This document shows, piece by piece, positions 35,255-45,110 of a stretch of 64,000 nucleotides of DNA (the first letter of the stretch is position 1; each line of letters begins with the position of its first letter). The stretch is taken from NCBI RefSeq assembly GCF_965237655.1, contig NZ_CBDEGB010000001.1:620001-684000 (forward strand). The letters are read 5' to 3'. The stretch comes from Poriferisodalis sp965237655. Its GTDB lineage: Bacteria > Actinomycetota > Acidimicrobiia > Acidimicrobiales > Poriferisodalaceae. The notes under the pieces were generated by a model. It worked only from the letters and a program-made list of their open reading frames with translations, searched no databases and was not told the origin of the DNA. Position numbers and translations under genes: made by a program.

Positions 35255-38200
35255 TCACGTACGTACGGCGTCGGCGCCGAGCAGCTCGCGCATCGGTCCA
35301 GCCAGGGTGCTCGCATCCACCCAACGCGACTCCGGCAGCTTCACCACCGAGTCGCCGACGCGTATGTGCACGGGCTGGTCGCCGGGGGATTCCGACAGCA
35401 TCCGCTCGAACGACTCCAGCCAGTGTTCGTCAATGTCGACGCGCTCCACGTTCAGCCACAAGGGCACCGGTCCCTTGCGGAGCTCTAAGTGCTCCACCTC
35501 GTTCGCGAGGAATGTCGTCTCACCTTCGCCGCGACGATCCGGGCGGCCGCGCACCAGCACGACAGCGTCCTCGGCAAGCACATCGCCCGCGGCAGCGAAG
35601 CCCTTGGGGAACAGCGTCACCTCCACCGATCCGGACAGGTCCTCCAGCATGAAGCGGGCCATCGGCTCACCGCTGCGCGTGTAGCGACGCTGCAGGCTCT
35701 GCACCACGCCGCCAAGCGTCACCCATTGCTGCCCCCCGTCTGGGTTGGGCGGCAGCTCTCCGAGCCCGGTCACCGGGCAGTCCACCGAACGCCGCAGCTG
35801 CGCCTCGCCGCCGTGCAGCGGATGATTCGACACGTACAGCCCGAGCAGCTCCTTCTCCCACGCCAGCGTGTCGCGTTCGGAGGCTTCGATGTCGGGCACC
35901 TCGATCCGGTCGTCGAAGTCGACGCCACCGGCATCCGCGCCGCCGAACATTGACTGCAGCCCCGCCGCGGCCTCAGTGCGCCGCCGCAAGACGGCCTCGA
36001 TGACGCGGTCGAACACGCCGAGCAGTCCGGCCCTGGTGTGGCCGCATGACTCGAATGCGCCGGCTTTGATGAGCGACTCCACAAACCTGCGGTTCAGCAC
36101 CTCGCGCGGCATCCGCTCGCAGAAGTCGTTGAAGTCGGCGAACGGTCCGTTGGCGGTCCGCTCCGCGATGATCGGCTCGGCCACCTTCTCGCCCACGTTG
36201 CGCACCGCCGACAGCCCGAAGGGAATTGTCTGCCCGTCGGCCGCAAAGTCCAGCTCAGAGCGGTTGATGTCGGGCACGAGCACTTCGATGTCGTGCTGGC
36301 GGCAGTCGGCCAGGTACACACCCGCCTTGTCGATGTTGCGCTTGGAACCCGTCAGCACGGCGGCCAGGAACTCGGTGCGGTAGTTGGCCTTCAAGTAGGC
36401 CGTTTGGTAGGCGATGAGCCCGTACGCGAACGCGTGGCTCTTGTTGAAGGCGTAGTCGGCGAATGGCTCGATGATGTCGAACAACTGCTTGCCGAGGTCG
36501 TCCGTGTAGCCCTTGGCCACGCTGCCTTCAACGAACTTGGTGCGGTGCTCGGCGATCTGCTCGCGGTTCTTCTTTCCGCACGCCTTGCGCAGGTCGTCGG
36601 CGTCGGCCATGGAGTAGCCGGCGATCTCCTGGGCCACCCGCATCATCGACTCTTGGTAGATCATCAGCCCGTAGGTTTCACCCAGCAGCTCGGCGAGATC
36701 GGGATGCGGCGGCGCGGCGAGCTGGCGGCCGTTCTTGCGGTGGGCGTAGTCGTTGTGCATGTCGGCTGCCATGGGACCGGGCCGGTACAGCGCCACCAGT
36801 GCGCAGATGTCCTCGAATTGGGTGGGCTGCATCGACCGCAGCAGTGAGCGCACCGGTGTGGACTCCAGCTGGAAGACGCCCATCGTGTCGCCCGCTCGCA
36901 GCAGCTCGAACGCGGCGGCGTCGTCGAGGGGCACCGAGTCGATGTCGGGCCGCTCACCGGTGGTGCGCTCGACCAGCCGCACGGTCTCGTCGATGATCGA
37001 CAGGGTCCGCAGCCCCAGGAAGTCCATCTTCAACAGGCCGAGATCTTCCACGCCGCCCATGTCGAACTGGGTGACGATGGGTGCCTCGTCGGGGTCGGTT
37101 CCCGCCTCGGGCTTGCGCTGGATCGGCAGGTACGTGGTGAGCGGCTCGGGGCTGATCACCACGGCAGCGGCATGCACCGAGTCCTGCCGGATGAGGCCCT
37201 CGAGCCCGCGGGCCACATCGACCACCTCGCGAACCTCGTCGTCGTGCGTGTACATGGTGCGCAGCTCGGCCGCTGCCGCGTAGCCGTCGGCGTGCTTGTC
37301 GTCGCGTTCGAGGCAGGCGCCCAGCGGGGTGTCGCGGCCCATGATCAGCGGCGGCATGGCCTTGGAGATGCGGTCACCTAGGGAGTACGGCTTGCCCAGC
37401 ACCCGAGCGGCGTCGCGCACCGCCGCCCGCGCCTTGATGGTGGAGAACGTGATGATCTGCGCCACGTGGTCATGGCCGTACTTCTGGGCCGTGTAGCGGA
37501 TCATCTCGTCGCGGTAGCGATCGTCGAAGTCGATGTCTATGTCGGGCATCGAGATGCGGGCCGGGTTCAGGAATCGCTCGAACAGCAAGCCGTAGTGGAT
37601 CGGGTCGAGATCGGTGATGCCCAAGCAGTAGGCAACGGCGCAGCCGGCAGCTGAGCCACGGCCGGGCCCCACCCGGATGCCGCTGTCTCGGGCATGGCGG
37701 ATGAGATCCCAGGTGATCAGGAAGTAGCTGCTGAAACCCATGTCGGAGATGACCTTCAGCTCGTACGCGATGCGCTCGGCGGTGCTCTGCGCCACGTTGG
37801 TGCCCCAGCGCCGCTTTGCTCCTTCGAACGCCAGGTGTGCGAGGTAGGCGTCGGCATCGGCGTGCGGGGCGGGCACCTCGAAATGCGGCAGCAGCATCCG
37901 CCCGAACTCGATGTTCACCTCGGCGCGCTCGGCAATCGCCAGCGTGTTGTCGCAGGCCTCGGAATGTTCGCCGAACAGCGCCCGCATTTCCGCTGCGGAC
38001 TTGAGATAGTGCTGGTCGCCGTGGAATTTGAAGCGGTCCGGATCGCTGCGCAGCGCCCCGGTCTGCACGCACAGCAGCGCATCGTGGGCCAGCGCATCGT
38101 CCTGGTGGGTGTAGTGCAAGTCGTTGGTTGCCAGCAGTGGCGCCCCGAGGTCATGGGCAATCTTCAGCAGCTGCGGGTTGCAGTCGCGCTGGGCGCCGAT

Positions 38201-38788
38201 GCCGTGGTCCTGCAGCTCGACATACAGACCATCGCGCCCGAAGATGTCCTGCAGGCGGCCAGCACGGCGGAGGGCCTCGTCGTAGTCGCCGGCAAGCAGA
38301 GCCTGCTGGGTGACGCTGCTGAGGCATCCGGTGGTGGCGATCAGGCCGTCGGCGTGGGTGGCGAACATCTCCCAGTCCATGCGGGGCTTGTAGTAGTAGC
38401 CCTCGAGGAAGGCCCGGCTGGCCAGCTTGAGCAGGTTGCGGTAGCCGGCGTCACTGTGGGCCAGCAGCGTCAGGTGGTAGTAGAGCTTCTCGCCCTCGCC
38501 GTCGTCGCCCGAGTCGTCGACCTTGGTGTTCTTGGCCCGGTTTCGGCTGGGCCGTTCGTGGCGGCTGTCGAGCGCCATGTAGGCCTCGGTGCCGATGATC
38601 GGCTTGATGCCCGCCGACTTGGCTGACCGGTAGAAGTCCAGGACTCCGTACATGTTGCCGTGGTCGGTGATGCCAAGCGCCGGCTGGCCGTCGGCGGCCG
38701 CTGCAGCCACGACTTCGTTGATGCGCGCCGCGCCGTCGAGCAGGGAGTACTCGGTGTGGGTGTGCAGGTGAACGAACGACGCTGCCAC
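35255..38788 (-). CDS. dnaE: DNA polymerase III alpha subunit
   Basis: 1177 residues from GTG 38788 with AAGGAG four bases upstream. This is the replicative polymerase catalytic subunit. The PHP domain begins ASFVHLHTHTEYSLLDG. The polymerase catalytic acids lie in MPDIDIDFDDRYRDEM, with GPGRGSAAGCAVAYCLGI just before. The fingers and helix-hairpin-helix region (KACGKKNREQIAEHR; NKSHAFAYGLIAYQTAYLKANY) and an OB fold (WVTLGGVVQSLQRRYTRSGEP) follow. Length is normal. The isolated position with small neighbours is common in actinobacteria. Confidence 0.97.
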   Translation of the reverse strand: MAASFVHLHTHTEYSLLDGAARINEVVAAAAADGQPALGITDHGNMYGVLDFYRSAKSAGIKPIIGTEAYMALDSRHERPSRNRAKNTKVDDSGDDGEGEKLYYHLTLLAHSDAGYRNLLKLASRAFLEGYYYKPRMDWEMFATHADGLIATTGCLSSVTQQALLAGDYDEALRRAGRLQDIFGRDGLYVELQDHGIGAQRDCNPQLLKIAHDLGAPLLATNDLHYTHQDDALAHDALLCVQTGALRSDPDRFKFHGDQHYLKSAAEMRALFGEHSEACDNTLAIAERAEVNIEFGRMLLPHFEVPAPHADADAYLAHLAFEGAKRRWGTNVAQSTAERIAYELKVISDMGFSSYFLITWDLIRHARDSGIRVGPGRGSAAGCAVAYCLGITDLDPIHYGLLFERFLNPARISMPDIDIDFDDRYRDEMIRYTAQKYGHDHVAQIITFSTIKARAAVRDAARVLGKPYSLGDRISKAMPPLIMGRDTPLGACLERDDKHADGYAAAAELRTMYTHDDEVREVVDVARGLEGLIRQDSVHAAAVVISPEPLTTYLPIQRKPEAGTDPDEAPIVTQFDMGGVEDLGLLKMDFLGLRTLSIIDETVRLVERTTGERPDIDSVPLDDAAAFELLRAGDTMGVFQLESTPVRSLLRSMQPTQFEDICALVALYRPGPMAADMHNDYAHRKNGRQLAAPPHPDLAELLGETYGLMIYQESMMRVAQEIAGYSMADADDLRKACGKKNREQIAEHRTKFVEGSVAKGYTDDLGKQLFDIIEPFADYAFNKSHAFAYGLIAYQTAYLKANYRTEFLAAVLTGSKRNIDKAGVYLADCRQHDIEVLVPDINRSELDFAADGQTIPFGLSAVRNVGEKVAEPIIAERTANGPFADFNDFCERMPREVLNRRFVESLIKAGAFESCGHTRAGLLGVFDRVIEAVLRRRTEAAAGLQSMFGGADAGGVDFDDRIEVPDIEASERDTLAWEKELLGLYVSNHPLHGGEAQLRRSVDCPVTGLGELPPNPDGGQQWVTLGGVVQSLQRRYTRSGEPMARFMLEDLSGSVEVTLFPKGFAAAGDVLAEDAVVLVRGRPDRRGEGETTFLANEVEHLELRKGPVPLWLNVERVDIDEHWLESFERMLSESPGDQPVHIRVGDSVVKLPESRWVDASTLAGPMRELLGADAVRT

Positions 38789-38907
38789 GCTGCTCCTTGA
38801 TGTTGTCCGAAGTGACCCGTTTGTCGAACCTAGACCCGTTGCGGGCGCGATCCCGGTATCGCGGAAGCGTGCGCGCGTCGATGTGGCAAAACCCCCGCAA
38901 AACATGG

Positions 38908-38936
38908 TTGGACGGAGGCTCGCAGCACTGCATCAT
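38908..38936 (+). promoter_or_regulatory. Promoter with -35 TTGGAC and -10 CATCAT
   Basis: TTGGAC (38908-38913), a 17-base spacer, then CATCAT (38931-38936), six bases before ATG 38943. It is a variant of the leaderless pattern with C in the first -10 position. A GGAGGG lies between box and start. Confidence 0.45.
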
Positions 38937-38942
38937 GGAGGG

Positions 38943-39833
38943 ATGAGCACCCCGCACCGCGCGCCGCACAGCGCGCCGGGCGCTGACGACCGAGACAGCG
39001 TCGACGAGCTCGCTGCCGACGAGCTGGAGTTCGACGACGGTGCCGTACTGCCCTGCGACGAACTCAACAGCATCCTGGTGGTCGACGATCCGCGCCAGGG
39101 CTTGTGGGAGCTGGTCGACAGCGGCTGGGCCGATCAGCACCTGCCCGAGCTGCCGGCGCTGGCGCTCGAGCAGGACCCGGTCCACCTCCACAAGGACGTG
39201 CTGGCGCACACGATCGCCGTCGTGGCCCAGAGCCCGCCGCGGCTGCGGGTGCGCCTCGGGGCGCTCTTTCACGACATCGGCAAGCCGCTGACTCGCTCGT
39301 TCTCCCACGGTGGGGTGACGTTCCGCAACCACGAGGCCGTGGGCGCCAAGATGACTCGCCGCCGCATGCCGCAGATGGGCTACAGCCGCAAGCTCACCGA
39401 CGAGGTGGCCCGGCTGGTGCACCTGTCGGGCCGCTTCAAGGGCTACGACACCGGCTGGACCGATGCGGCGGTGCGGCGCTACGCCCGTGACGCCGGGCCG
39501 CTGCTCGGCGACCTGAACGACATAGTGCGCAGCGACTGCACATCGCGCAACGTGAAGCGGATCCAGGCGCTGCACGATGCGCTCGACCGATTCGAGGTTC
39601 GCATCGCCCGGCTGGCTCGGGAGCAGGCCGTCGCCGAGGTGCGTCCCGAGATGAACGGCGACGAAGTGATGGCCCATTTGGGCTTGGCACCCGGGCCCGA
39701 GGTGGGCCAGGCCATGAAGTTCCTGCTGGAGCTGCGCCGAACTGAAGGCGAACTGGGCGATGACGAGGTGCGCCGCCGCCTCCATGGGTGGTGGGCCGCC
39801 CAAGCTTCCGTTGAGCATCGGAGCGAGGAATGA
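38943..39833 (+). CDS. HD-domain phosphohydrolase (CCA-adding-enzyme-like HD region)
   Basis: 296 residues. An acidic N-terminal region of about 75 residues precedes an HD domain: DPVHLHKDVLAHTIAVV, then LGALFHDIGKPLTR with the HD pair at 110-111, then FRNHEAVGAKM with His130. Its order resembles the HD region that accompanies bacterial CCA-adding enzymes, but the nucleotidyltransferase head is absent. So it is a stand-alone metal-dependent phosphohydrolase of unknown substrate. It diverges from dnaE. Confidence 0.82.
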   Translation: MSTPHRAPHSAPGADDRDSVDELAADELEFDDGAVLPCDELNSILVVDDPRQGLWELVDSGWADQHLPELPALALEQDPVHLHKDVLAHTIAVVAQSPPRLRVRLGALFHDIGKPLTRSFSHGGVTFRNHEAVGAKMTRRRMPQMGYSRKLTDEVARLVHLSGRFKGYDTGWTDAAVRRYARDAGPLLGDLNDIVRSDCTSRNVKRIQALHDALDRFEVRIARLAREQAVAEVRPEMNGDEVMAHLGLAPGPEVGQAMKFLLELRRTEGELGDDEVRRRLHGWWAAQASVEHRSEE

Positions 39834-39879
39834 ATGCGACCCGCGGCGACGACCACTGTTGCTGCGGCATGTCTCTGTT

Positions 39880-39916
39880 GCATTTGACACGATAAGATTG
39901 TTTACGCGTCAAATGC
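39880..39916 (+). promoter_or_regulatory. Inverted repeat flanking the -10 box of the fic gene
   Basis: GCATTTGAC (39880-39888) and GTCAAATGC (39908-39916) are perfect 9-bp arms. With one mismatch they extend to 12 bp. The -10 box TAAGAT (39893-39898) lies in the centre, so a protein bound here would block transcription. The arms carry a TTGACA-like half, but its distance to TAAGAT is too short for a -35. Confidence 0.65.
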
Positions 39917-39970
39917 GATGAGAACTGGCGCGGTAAGCGCCACACCCAGCAGCGGAAGAGGGTCACCATC

Positions 39971-41407
39971 ATGGGCTTCCTTCGCACCGAGTCGTGGCCG
40001 GGAAATCCGGCGGCGCCACGGGCTGTCGACCGGCGGCTGGGCACATTCCTCGCCTATGTCCCTCACCGCCTGATCGGCTGGCATCCTCTGCTGCCAGCCA
40101 ATGTGGCGGCATTCGTTGCTGACGCCGAGCGCCAACTGGTTGCGACGGCTTCAGTGCTTGCACCAGATTCAGCTTCGGTCAGCATGTTCTTCTGGGCGGA
40201 GTCACTCGGCTCATCGCGTATCGAGGGAGTGTCACCCCAAGCCCGGCGGGTCGTGCACGCGCTGATCGCCGAGGCGTCCCCTTCACCACCTCATCGTCGG
40301 GGCAGTGTCGGCGAGGCGATCGGCAACATCGAAGCAACGTCTGAAGCACTGCGCATCCTGGTCCAGCCGGCAGCATTGACTGTCGAACTGCTCTGCGATG
40401 CCCATCGCGTATTGATGGATTCGTCTCCGAATCCGCGACTCGGCGGCGTCTTGAAGACGACACAGAATTGGGTCGGCGGCAATGACTGGCATCCACTCGA
40501 TAGCGACTTCGTGCCGCCGCCGCCCGATGAGTGCCGGCCGCTCATGGAAGATCTGGTCTCCTACCTCCGAACTGGCGATCATTCGCCGGTTCTCCAGGCA
40601 GTGGTGGGCCACGCTCAATTCGAGACGATTCATCCGTTCGGCGACGGCAACGGCCGTGCGGGTCGGGCGCTCCTGTATGCCGCGTTGAGGCATCGATGCG
40701 CCTCGGAGGGGTTCATGCCGCCCATCAGCTTGGCGCTGTCGCAGAACCGTGACGTCTACCTGCGATCGCTCGCTGCATATCAGAGCTACGTCGGAGCGCC
40801 CGATGACGCGCACAGATCCGCAGCCATCATCCCGTTGCTCGAAGTGGTCAGTACAGCAGTGAACCAGTCGTGCGAAGCGGCGAGTTCCTATGCGAATGCC
40901 GTATCACGCCTGCAGGACCGTTGGCGCGAGCGTGTCGGGCAGCGCACCGGGCGCTCGGCGGCTCTGGCTGCAGTGAACCTGCTGGTGTCGCAACCCTCGT
41001 TGACCCCAGAACTTCTTGCAGCGGAATCCGGCTTCTCGCAGCGGCGATGCGCGGACGCTCTTCGTCGCCTGACTGAAGCTGGCATCACACGGAGCCGTCG
41101 CGTCGGTCCGCGACTGCGCGCCTACGACGCCGACCACATATTCGACATGTACGACGTCATGTCCTCGACGATGGGTGACCCCCAATCCGCACGTCAACTC
41201 CTCGGTCAGATCGCCGATGATCCGTTTCTTCGGGTCGACGACAGCGACGACCGTTCGGGCGTCACCGAGAGCGTTGAGCTAGGGGCGAAGTGGGATCGAT
41301 GCCCCTTGCTGGTGCGCTCGACCGGACAGCGCTGCGGGCTCGCAGCAGGGCACCGAGGACACTGCCGCGCCATCCCGCAGCGTCGCCACCCGCCTCGCAC
41401 ACGCTGA
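39971..41407 (+). CDS. Fic-domain protein, predicted AMP-transferase
   Basis: 478 residues. Fic enzymes transfer AMP from ATP to hydroxyl side chains of target proteins. The active-site loop HPFGDGNGRAGR starts at His221. The inhibitory helix motif SSRIEG at residues 81-86 (S-x3-E-G) is in the N-terminal position, making this a class II, self-inhibited Fic protein. The C-terminal part is a winged-helix segment (LTPELLAAESGFSQRRCADALRRLTEAG), then a Cys/His cluster (CPLLVRSTGQRCGLAAGHRGHC) that may bind zinc. GAAGAGGG lies eight bases before the ATG. It likely controls its own promoter, given the inverted repeat there. Confidence 0.9.
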   Translation: MGFLRTESWPGNPAAPRAVDRRLGTFLAYVPHRLIGWHPLLPANVAAFVADAERQLVATASVLAPDSASVSMFFWAESLGSSRIEGVSPQARRVVHALIAEASPSPPHRRGSVGEAIGNIEATSEALRILVQPAALTVELLCDAHRVLMDSSPNPRLGGVLKTTQNWVGGNDWHPLDSDFVPPPPDECRPLMEDLVSYLRTGDHSPVLQAVVGHAQFETIHPFGDGNGRAGRALLYAALRHRCASEGFMPPISLALSQNRDVYLRSLAAYQSYVGAPDDAHRSAAIIPLLEVVSTAVNQSCEAASSYANAVSRLQDRWRERVGQRTGRSAALAAVNLLVSQPSLTPELLAAESGFSQRRCADALRRLTEAGITRSRRVGPRLRAYDADHIFDMYDVMSSTMGDPQSARQLLGQIADDPFLRVDDSDDRSGVTESVELGAKWDRCPLLVRSTGQRCGLAAGHRGHCRAIPQRRHPPRTR

Positions 41408-41435
41408 ACGTGATGGGCGTATCGCGCCATCGCTC

Positions 41436-41441
41436 TAGCGT
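41436..41441 (+). promoter_or_regulatory. Leaderless -10 box TAGCGT of the TerC-like gene
   Basis: Eight bases before GTG 41450. Confidence 0.45.
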
Positions 41442-41449
41442 GTGCGCCC

Positions 41450-42223
<774 letters not shown>

Positions 42224-42262
42224 GTCGCCCGTTCCCGGCGGCGGGCAACGGGCAACGAGGTA

Positions 42263-43693
42263 TTACTCGGCGCCCTCGTCGTCTGCGTCTTCGTCTGAGT
42301 CATCCCGCAGCCGGTCGGCCAGCTCGCGCAGTCGATCGAGCGCCCCTTCGTCCTCGAGTTCGCCAAGGAACTGAGGCAGCTTGATGCCCGCCTGGCTTGC
42401 CACCTCATGCAACGGCGGCAGAGCGCCCACCAGACCTGACACGAAGTTGGCCGTCGTGCCGGCTTGCCCGTCGCCACCCGAGCCCGAGTCCCACACCGTG
42501 ATCTTGTCGATCTTGAGGTTCGAGATGGCTTTCACCTGCTCGGCCACGAGGTTCGGCAGTTGCTCGGCAATCATCAGCAGCGCTGCTTGGGGCGCCGCGC
42601 CGCCGCTGGCGGCCACCAGGGCACCGAAGCCCTCGGCGCGGCGGCTGAGCAATGCCAGCAAGCCCAGCGCCTCAGCCTCCATGAGCAGCCGCTGACCGTC
42701 GGCCTCGCCAGCCTTCACCAGCCTGATCCGGTCGGCCTCGGCTTCGGCAAGCGTCCGCACCCGCTCGCGTTCCACCTGGGCCGGCACCACGATGTCGGCG
42801 TCCTGTGCGGCCTTGTCGCGCTCTGCTCGCACCCGCTCGGCCTCTGCCTCAGCCGAGAACGACTCCTGTGCGGCCTGTGCCTGGCTGACGCGCTCAGCGG
42901 CGTTGGCGGCGCGCTCGGCTTCGGCTTCCAACTGGCGCCGCTCGCCGGCCGATTGAGCAATCACAACGTACGATTCGTTCTCGCCTTCGGTCGCGGTGGC
43001 GTTGGCCTGCGCCACGCGGATGCGCTGCTCGCGTTGCGCCTCTGCGGCGCCGATGTCGCCGTCGCGCTCCTGCTCGGCCACCTTGACCTTGGCCTCGCTG
43101 ATGGCGCGGGCTGCGGCTTCGCGACCCAAAGCGTCGATGTATCCCGATTCGTCGGTGATGTCCTGGATGTTGACGTTGATGAGGCGCAGCCCGACCTTGC
43201 GCAGTTCGAGCTCGAGCGATTCGGTGATGTTGACGATGAGCTGCTCGCGGTCGGTGTTGATCTGTTCGATCGGCATGGTGGCGATCACCACGCGCATCTG
43301 ACCGAAGATGATGTCGCGGGCCAGGTTCTCGATTTCCAGCAGAGTCAGACCGAGCAGCCGCTCGGCGGCATTCTGCATGACGCCTGGCTCGGTGGAGACC
43401 CCGACCGTGAACGTGGCTGGCGTGTTGACCCGAATGTTCTGCTGCGAGAGAGCGCCTTGCAGCTTGATCTCGATGGGAATCGGCGTGAGGTCCAAGAAGG
43501 ACCAGCCCTGCAGGATTGGCCACACCATTCTGCCGCCGCCATGCAGGCACTTCGCCGACTCACCTTCCCCTCCGACGCGTCCATAGATCACGAGGATCCG
43601 GTCGGATGGACAGCGCTTGAAGCGCGATGAGATCCACAGCAGAGCGGTCAGCAGGATGGCGAACAGGCCAGCTGCGAGTGCGATGACGGCCAT
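42263..43693 (-). CDS. Flotillin-like SPFH/Band 7 membrane protein
   Basis: 476 residues. An N-terminal membrane segment (VIALAAGLFAILLTALLWI) is followed by the SPFH domain (SDRILVIYGRVGG, then TFTVGVSTEPGVM, RLLGLTLLEIENLARDII, and INVNIQDITDESGYI). A long Ala/Glu/Arg-rich coiled coil (about residues 215-345) leads to an assembly domain (LLMIAEQLPNLVAEQVKAISNLKIDKITVWD) and an acidic tail. Flotillins form membrane microdomains that organise signalling and secretion. AGAGG lies before the start. The NfeD-like partner lies 36 bases upstream in the same operon. Confidence 0.9.
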   Translation of the reverse strand: MAVIALAAGLFAILLTALLWISSRFKRCPSDRILVIYGRVGGEGESAKCLHGGGRMVWPILQGWSFLDLTPIPIEIKLQGALSQQNIRVNTPATFTVGVSTEPGVMQNAAERLLGLTLLEIENLARDIIFGQMRVVIATMPIEQINTDREQLIVNITESLELELRKVGLRLINVNIQDITDESGYIDALGREAAARAISEAKVKVAEQERDGDIGAAEAQREQRIRVAQANATATEGENESYVVIAQSAGERRQLEAEAERAANAAERVSQAQAAQESFSAEAEAERVRAERDKAAQDADIVVPAQVERERVRTLAEAEADRIRLVKAGEADGQRLLMEAEALGLLALLSRRAEGFGALVAASGGAAPQAALLMIAEQLPNLVAEQVKAISNLKIDKITVWDSGSGGDGQAGTTANFVSGLVGALPPLHEVASQAGIKLPQFLGELEDEGALDRLRELADRLRDDSDEDADDEGAE

Positions 43694-43729
43694 AGCTACC
43701 TCTATGTCTGTTTGGTGTGGAAGGTCAGG

Positions 43730-44284
43730 CTAGTGAGGCGCTACGAGAACAGTCGATGGGTCGACGACGCCGATGACGGTAATGGCAGTCTGGGCAGGCA
43801 GGCTGTCTTCGGACTCTGTCAGGGCGTTGATGACCCGCAGTCGTCCCTGCACCATCACTTCGACTTTGCCTGGCTTGGCACGGTTCGCGGCAACCGTGAG
43901 ATAGACGGTGCCGTGCGCGCCCACTGCGGACTGGTAGTCGACCGAGCCGCTCTCGTCGAGCTTCGCGAACGAGCGCCACAGCAAGCCCACGGCAATGAAC
44001 ACTGCGAAGCCGGCGGCGACGGCGACGCCCACCGACAGAGCTGTGGAGCGGTCTGCCTGCTTCATGAGGACGCCCGTCCAGCCGAACGCAAACGAGAACG
44101 CGGTCAACGTCCGCACAGACAGGAACCCGCTGCCCGGGTCCTCGTCGCCAACGTCGAATTCGACGTCACCTCCGATGCCGAATGCCAGCAGCGCGATCTG
44201 CAACAGCAGGAAGAAGCTGGCGATGAAGGCGATCGCGTAGAAGATCTGCAGATCGCCGGTCAGAGTCTGCCACCAGTCACCCAT
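43730..44284 (-). CDS. NfeD/YuaF-like membrane protein, flotillin partner
   Basis: 184 residues. Transmembrane helices lie at about 15-37, 63-80 and 85-103, and the C-terminal 70 residues form a beta-rich OB-like domain (VGAHGTVYLTVAANRAKPGKVEVMVQGRL). This is the NfeD/YuaF architecture; such proteins are usually encoded next to flotillins and work with them. AGGAGG lies six bases before the ATG. The order NfeD-like then flotillin matches known operons such as yuaF-floT. Confidence 0.8.
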   Translation of the reverse strand: MGDWWQTLTGDLQIFYAIAFIASFFLLLQIALLAFGIGGDVEFDVGDEDPGSGFLSVRTLTAFSFAFGWTGVLMKQADRSTALSVGVAVAAGFAVFIAVGLLWRSFAKLDESGSVDYQSAVGAHGTVYLTVAANRAKPGKVEVMVQGRLRVINALTESEDSLPAQTAITVIGVVDPSTVLVAPH

Positions 44285-44371
44285 GAACTGCCTCCTCGCT
44301 GGAACTCTACGCGTCGCTACGAGTGGCCCGTCTGCGGCGAAGACCGCGAGCGAACCTGCCTTCGGGACAGG

Positions 44372-44413
44372 ACTGGCCTAGCTGAACTGGCCTAGCTGAA
44401 CTGGCCTAGCTGA
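44372..44413. repeat. Three exact copies of a 14-base unit
   Basis: ACTGGCCTAGCTGA is repeated at 44372, 44386 and 44400 without a mismatch. It abuts and includes the stop codon (TAG, 44406-44408) of the flavin-binding protein gene and lies upstream of the NfeD-like gene. Each unit carries the palindrome CTAG, which is rare in many bacterial genomes. Confidence 0.9.
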
Positions 44414-44897
44414 TCCTGCGCTCGGTCAGGCCACCGGCCGGCGTCCAGGTCTCGACCACCAGGTGCCTGTCCTCAACGTGTACCAGCACCACTCGGGCGA
44501 TGTTGATAGTGAAGAGCGCCAAGCGGACCGAGTCATCGATCTCGTGGTGATGCCCGCGCACGAAGACCTTGAGCTGTTCGGTGTCCGCTGGCACAGCGCT
44601 GCCCTCGATCCGCGCATCTCCTGCCGCCAAGTCCTCGTCGTCGGGCGTCGAATGCAGGCCGAGGCGCGGGTCGCGTCGCAAGTCGGCGGCCTTTGCCGAG
44701 GTCTGCTCCATGCCCAGCCACAGATGCCCGTCACGGATCGGCGCTTCCATGCCCGACATGCGGGGCGAGCCATTGCGACGGATGGTCGCCATCACGGCGT
44801 GTTGGTGATTCTCGAAACGCTCCTGCACCCGCCCGGCCAGCTCCCCGCAGGCCGCTGCGAAGGCTGCCCAGCTCATCACGTTGCTCGTCGTGCTCAT
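44406..44897 (-). CDS. Pyridoxamine 5'-phosphate oxidase-like flavin/F420-binding protein
   Basis: 163 residues from ATG 44897 (GAGGCGG upstream). The split-barrel fold reads HAVMATIRRNGSPRMSGMEAPIRDGHLWLGM, then KAADLRRDPRLGLHSTP and ARIEGSAVPADTEQLK. This is the layout of the PPOX-like superfamily that binds FMN, F420 or haem. The substrate is unknown; many actinobacterial relatives use F420. It is divergent from the sugar dehydrogenase gene across a 213-base region with a duplicated promoter segment. Its last codons lie in a 14-base tandem repeat. Confidence 0.85.
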   Translation of the reverse strand: MSTTSNVMSWAAFAAACGELAGRVQERFENHQHAVMATIRRNGSPRMSGMEAPIRDGHLWLGMEQTSAKAADLRRDPRLGLHSTPDDEDLAAGDARIEGSAVPADTEQLKVFVRGHHHEIDDSVRLALFTINIARVVLVHVEDRHLVVETWTPAGGLTERRIS

Positions 44898-44944
44898 CCG
44901 AATTCCGCCTCGTTCACGACTCGATGCGTTTCGCCGTGAGGGTA

Positions 44945-45109
44945 AGCGGACGGCGTCGGTACCGTCGCGGCAAGCTGCTGTCACGCTTTCTGTGTGCAAA
45001 TTTGCCGTCTGTGGCGGCATTTCTGCACAAAGTCGAGGCAGTCGGGGCTGCCAGGCATCGGCGCCTATTCGCTAACGCTCGAAGCGGACGGTGTCGGTAC
45101 CGTCGCGGC
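44945..45109 (+). promoter_or_regulatory. Tandem duplicated promoter region with intervening hairpin
   Basis: A 27-base segment at 44945-44971 recurs at 45083-45109 with one mismatch. Both copies contain GTCGGTACCGTCGCGG, and the TACCGT of the second (45098-45103) is the -10 box seven bases before ATG 45111. Between the copies, TGTGCA (44993-44998) pairs with TGCACA (45024-45029), and TGCCG (45003-45007) with CGGCA (45015-45019). This gives a two-part stem-loop that a transcript from the first copy would contain. Confidence 0.6.
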
Positions 45110-45110
45110 C

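Noticed and set aside
39880..39916. Rho-independent terminator after the HD-domain gene
   Set aside because: The inverted repeat has no T-tract, and a good -10 box lies in its centre, which fits an operator better.
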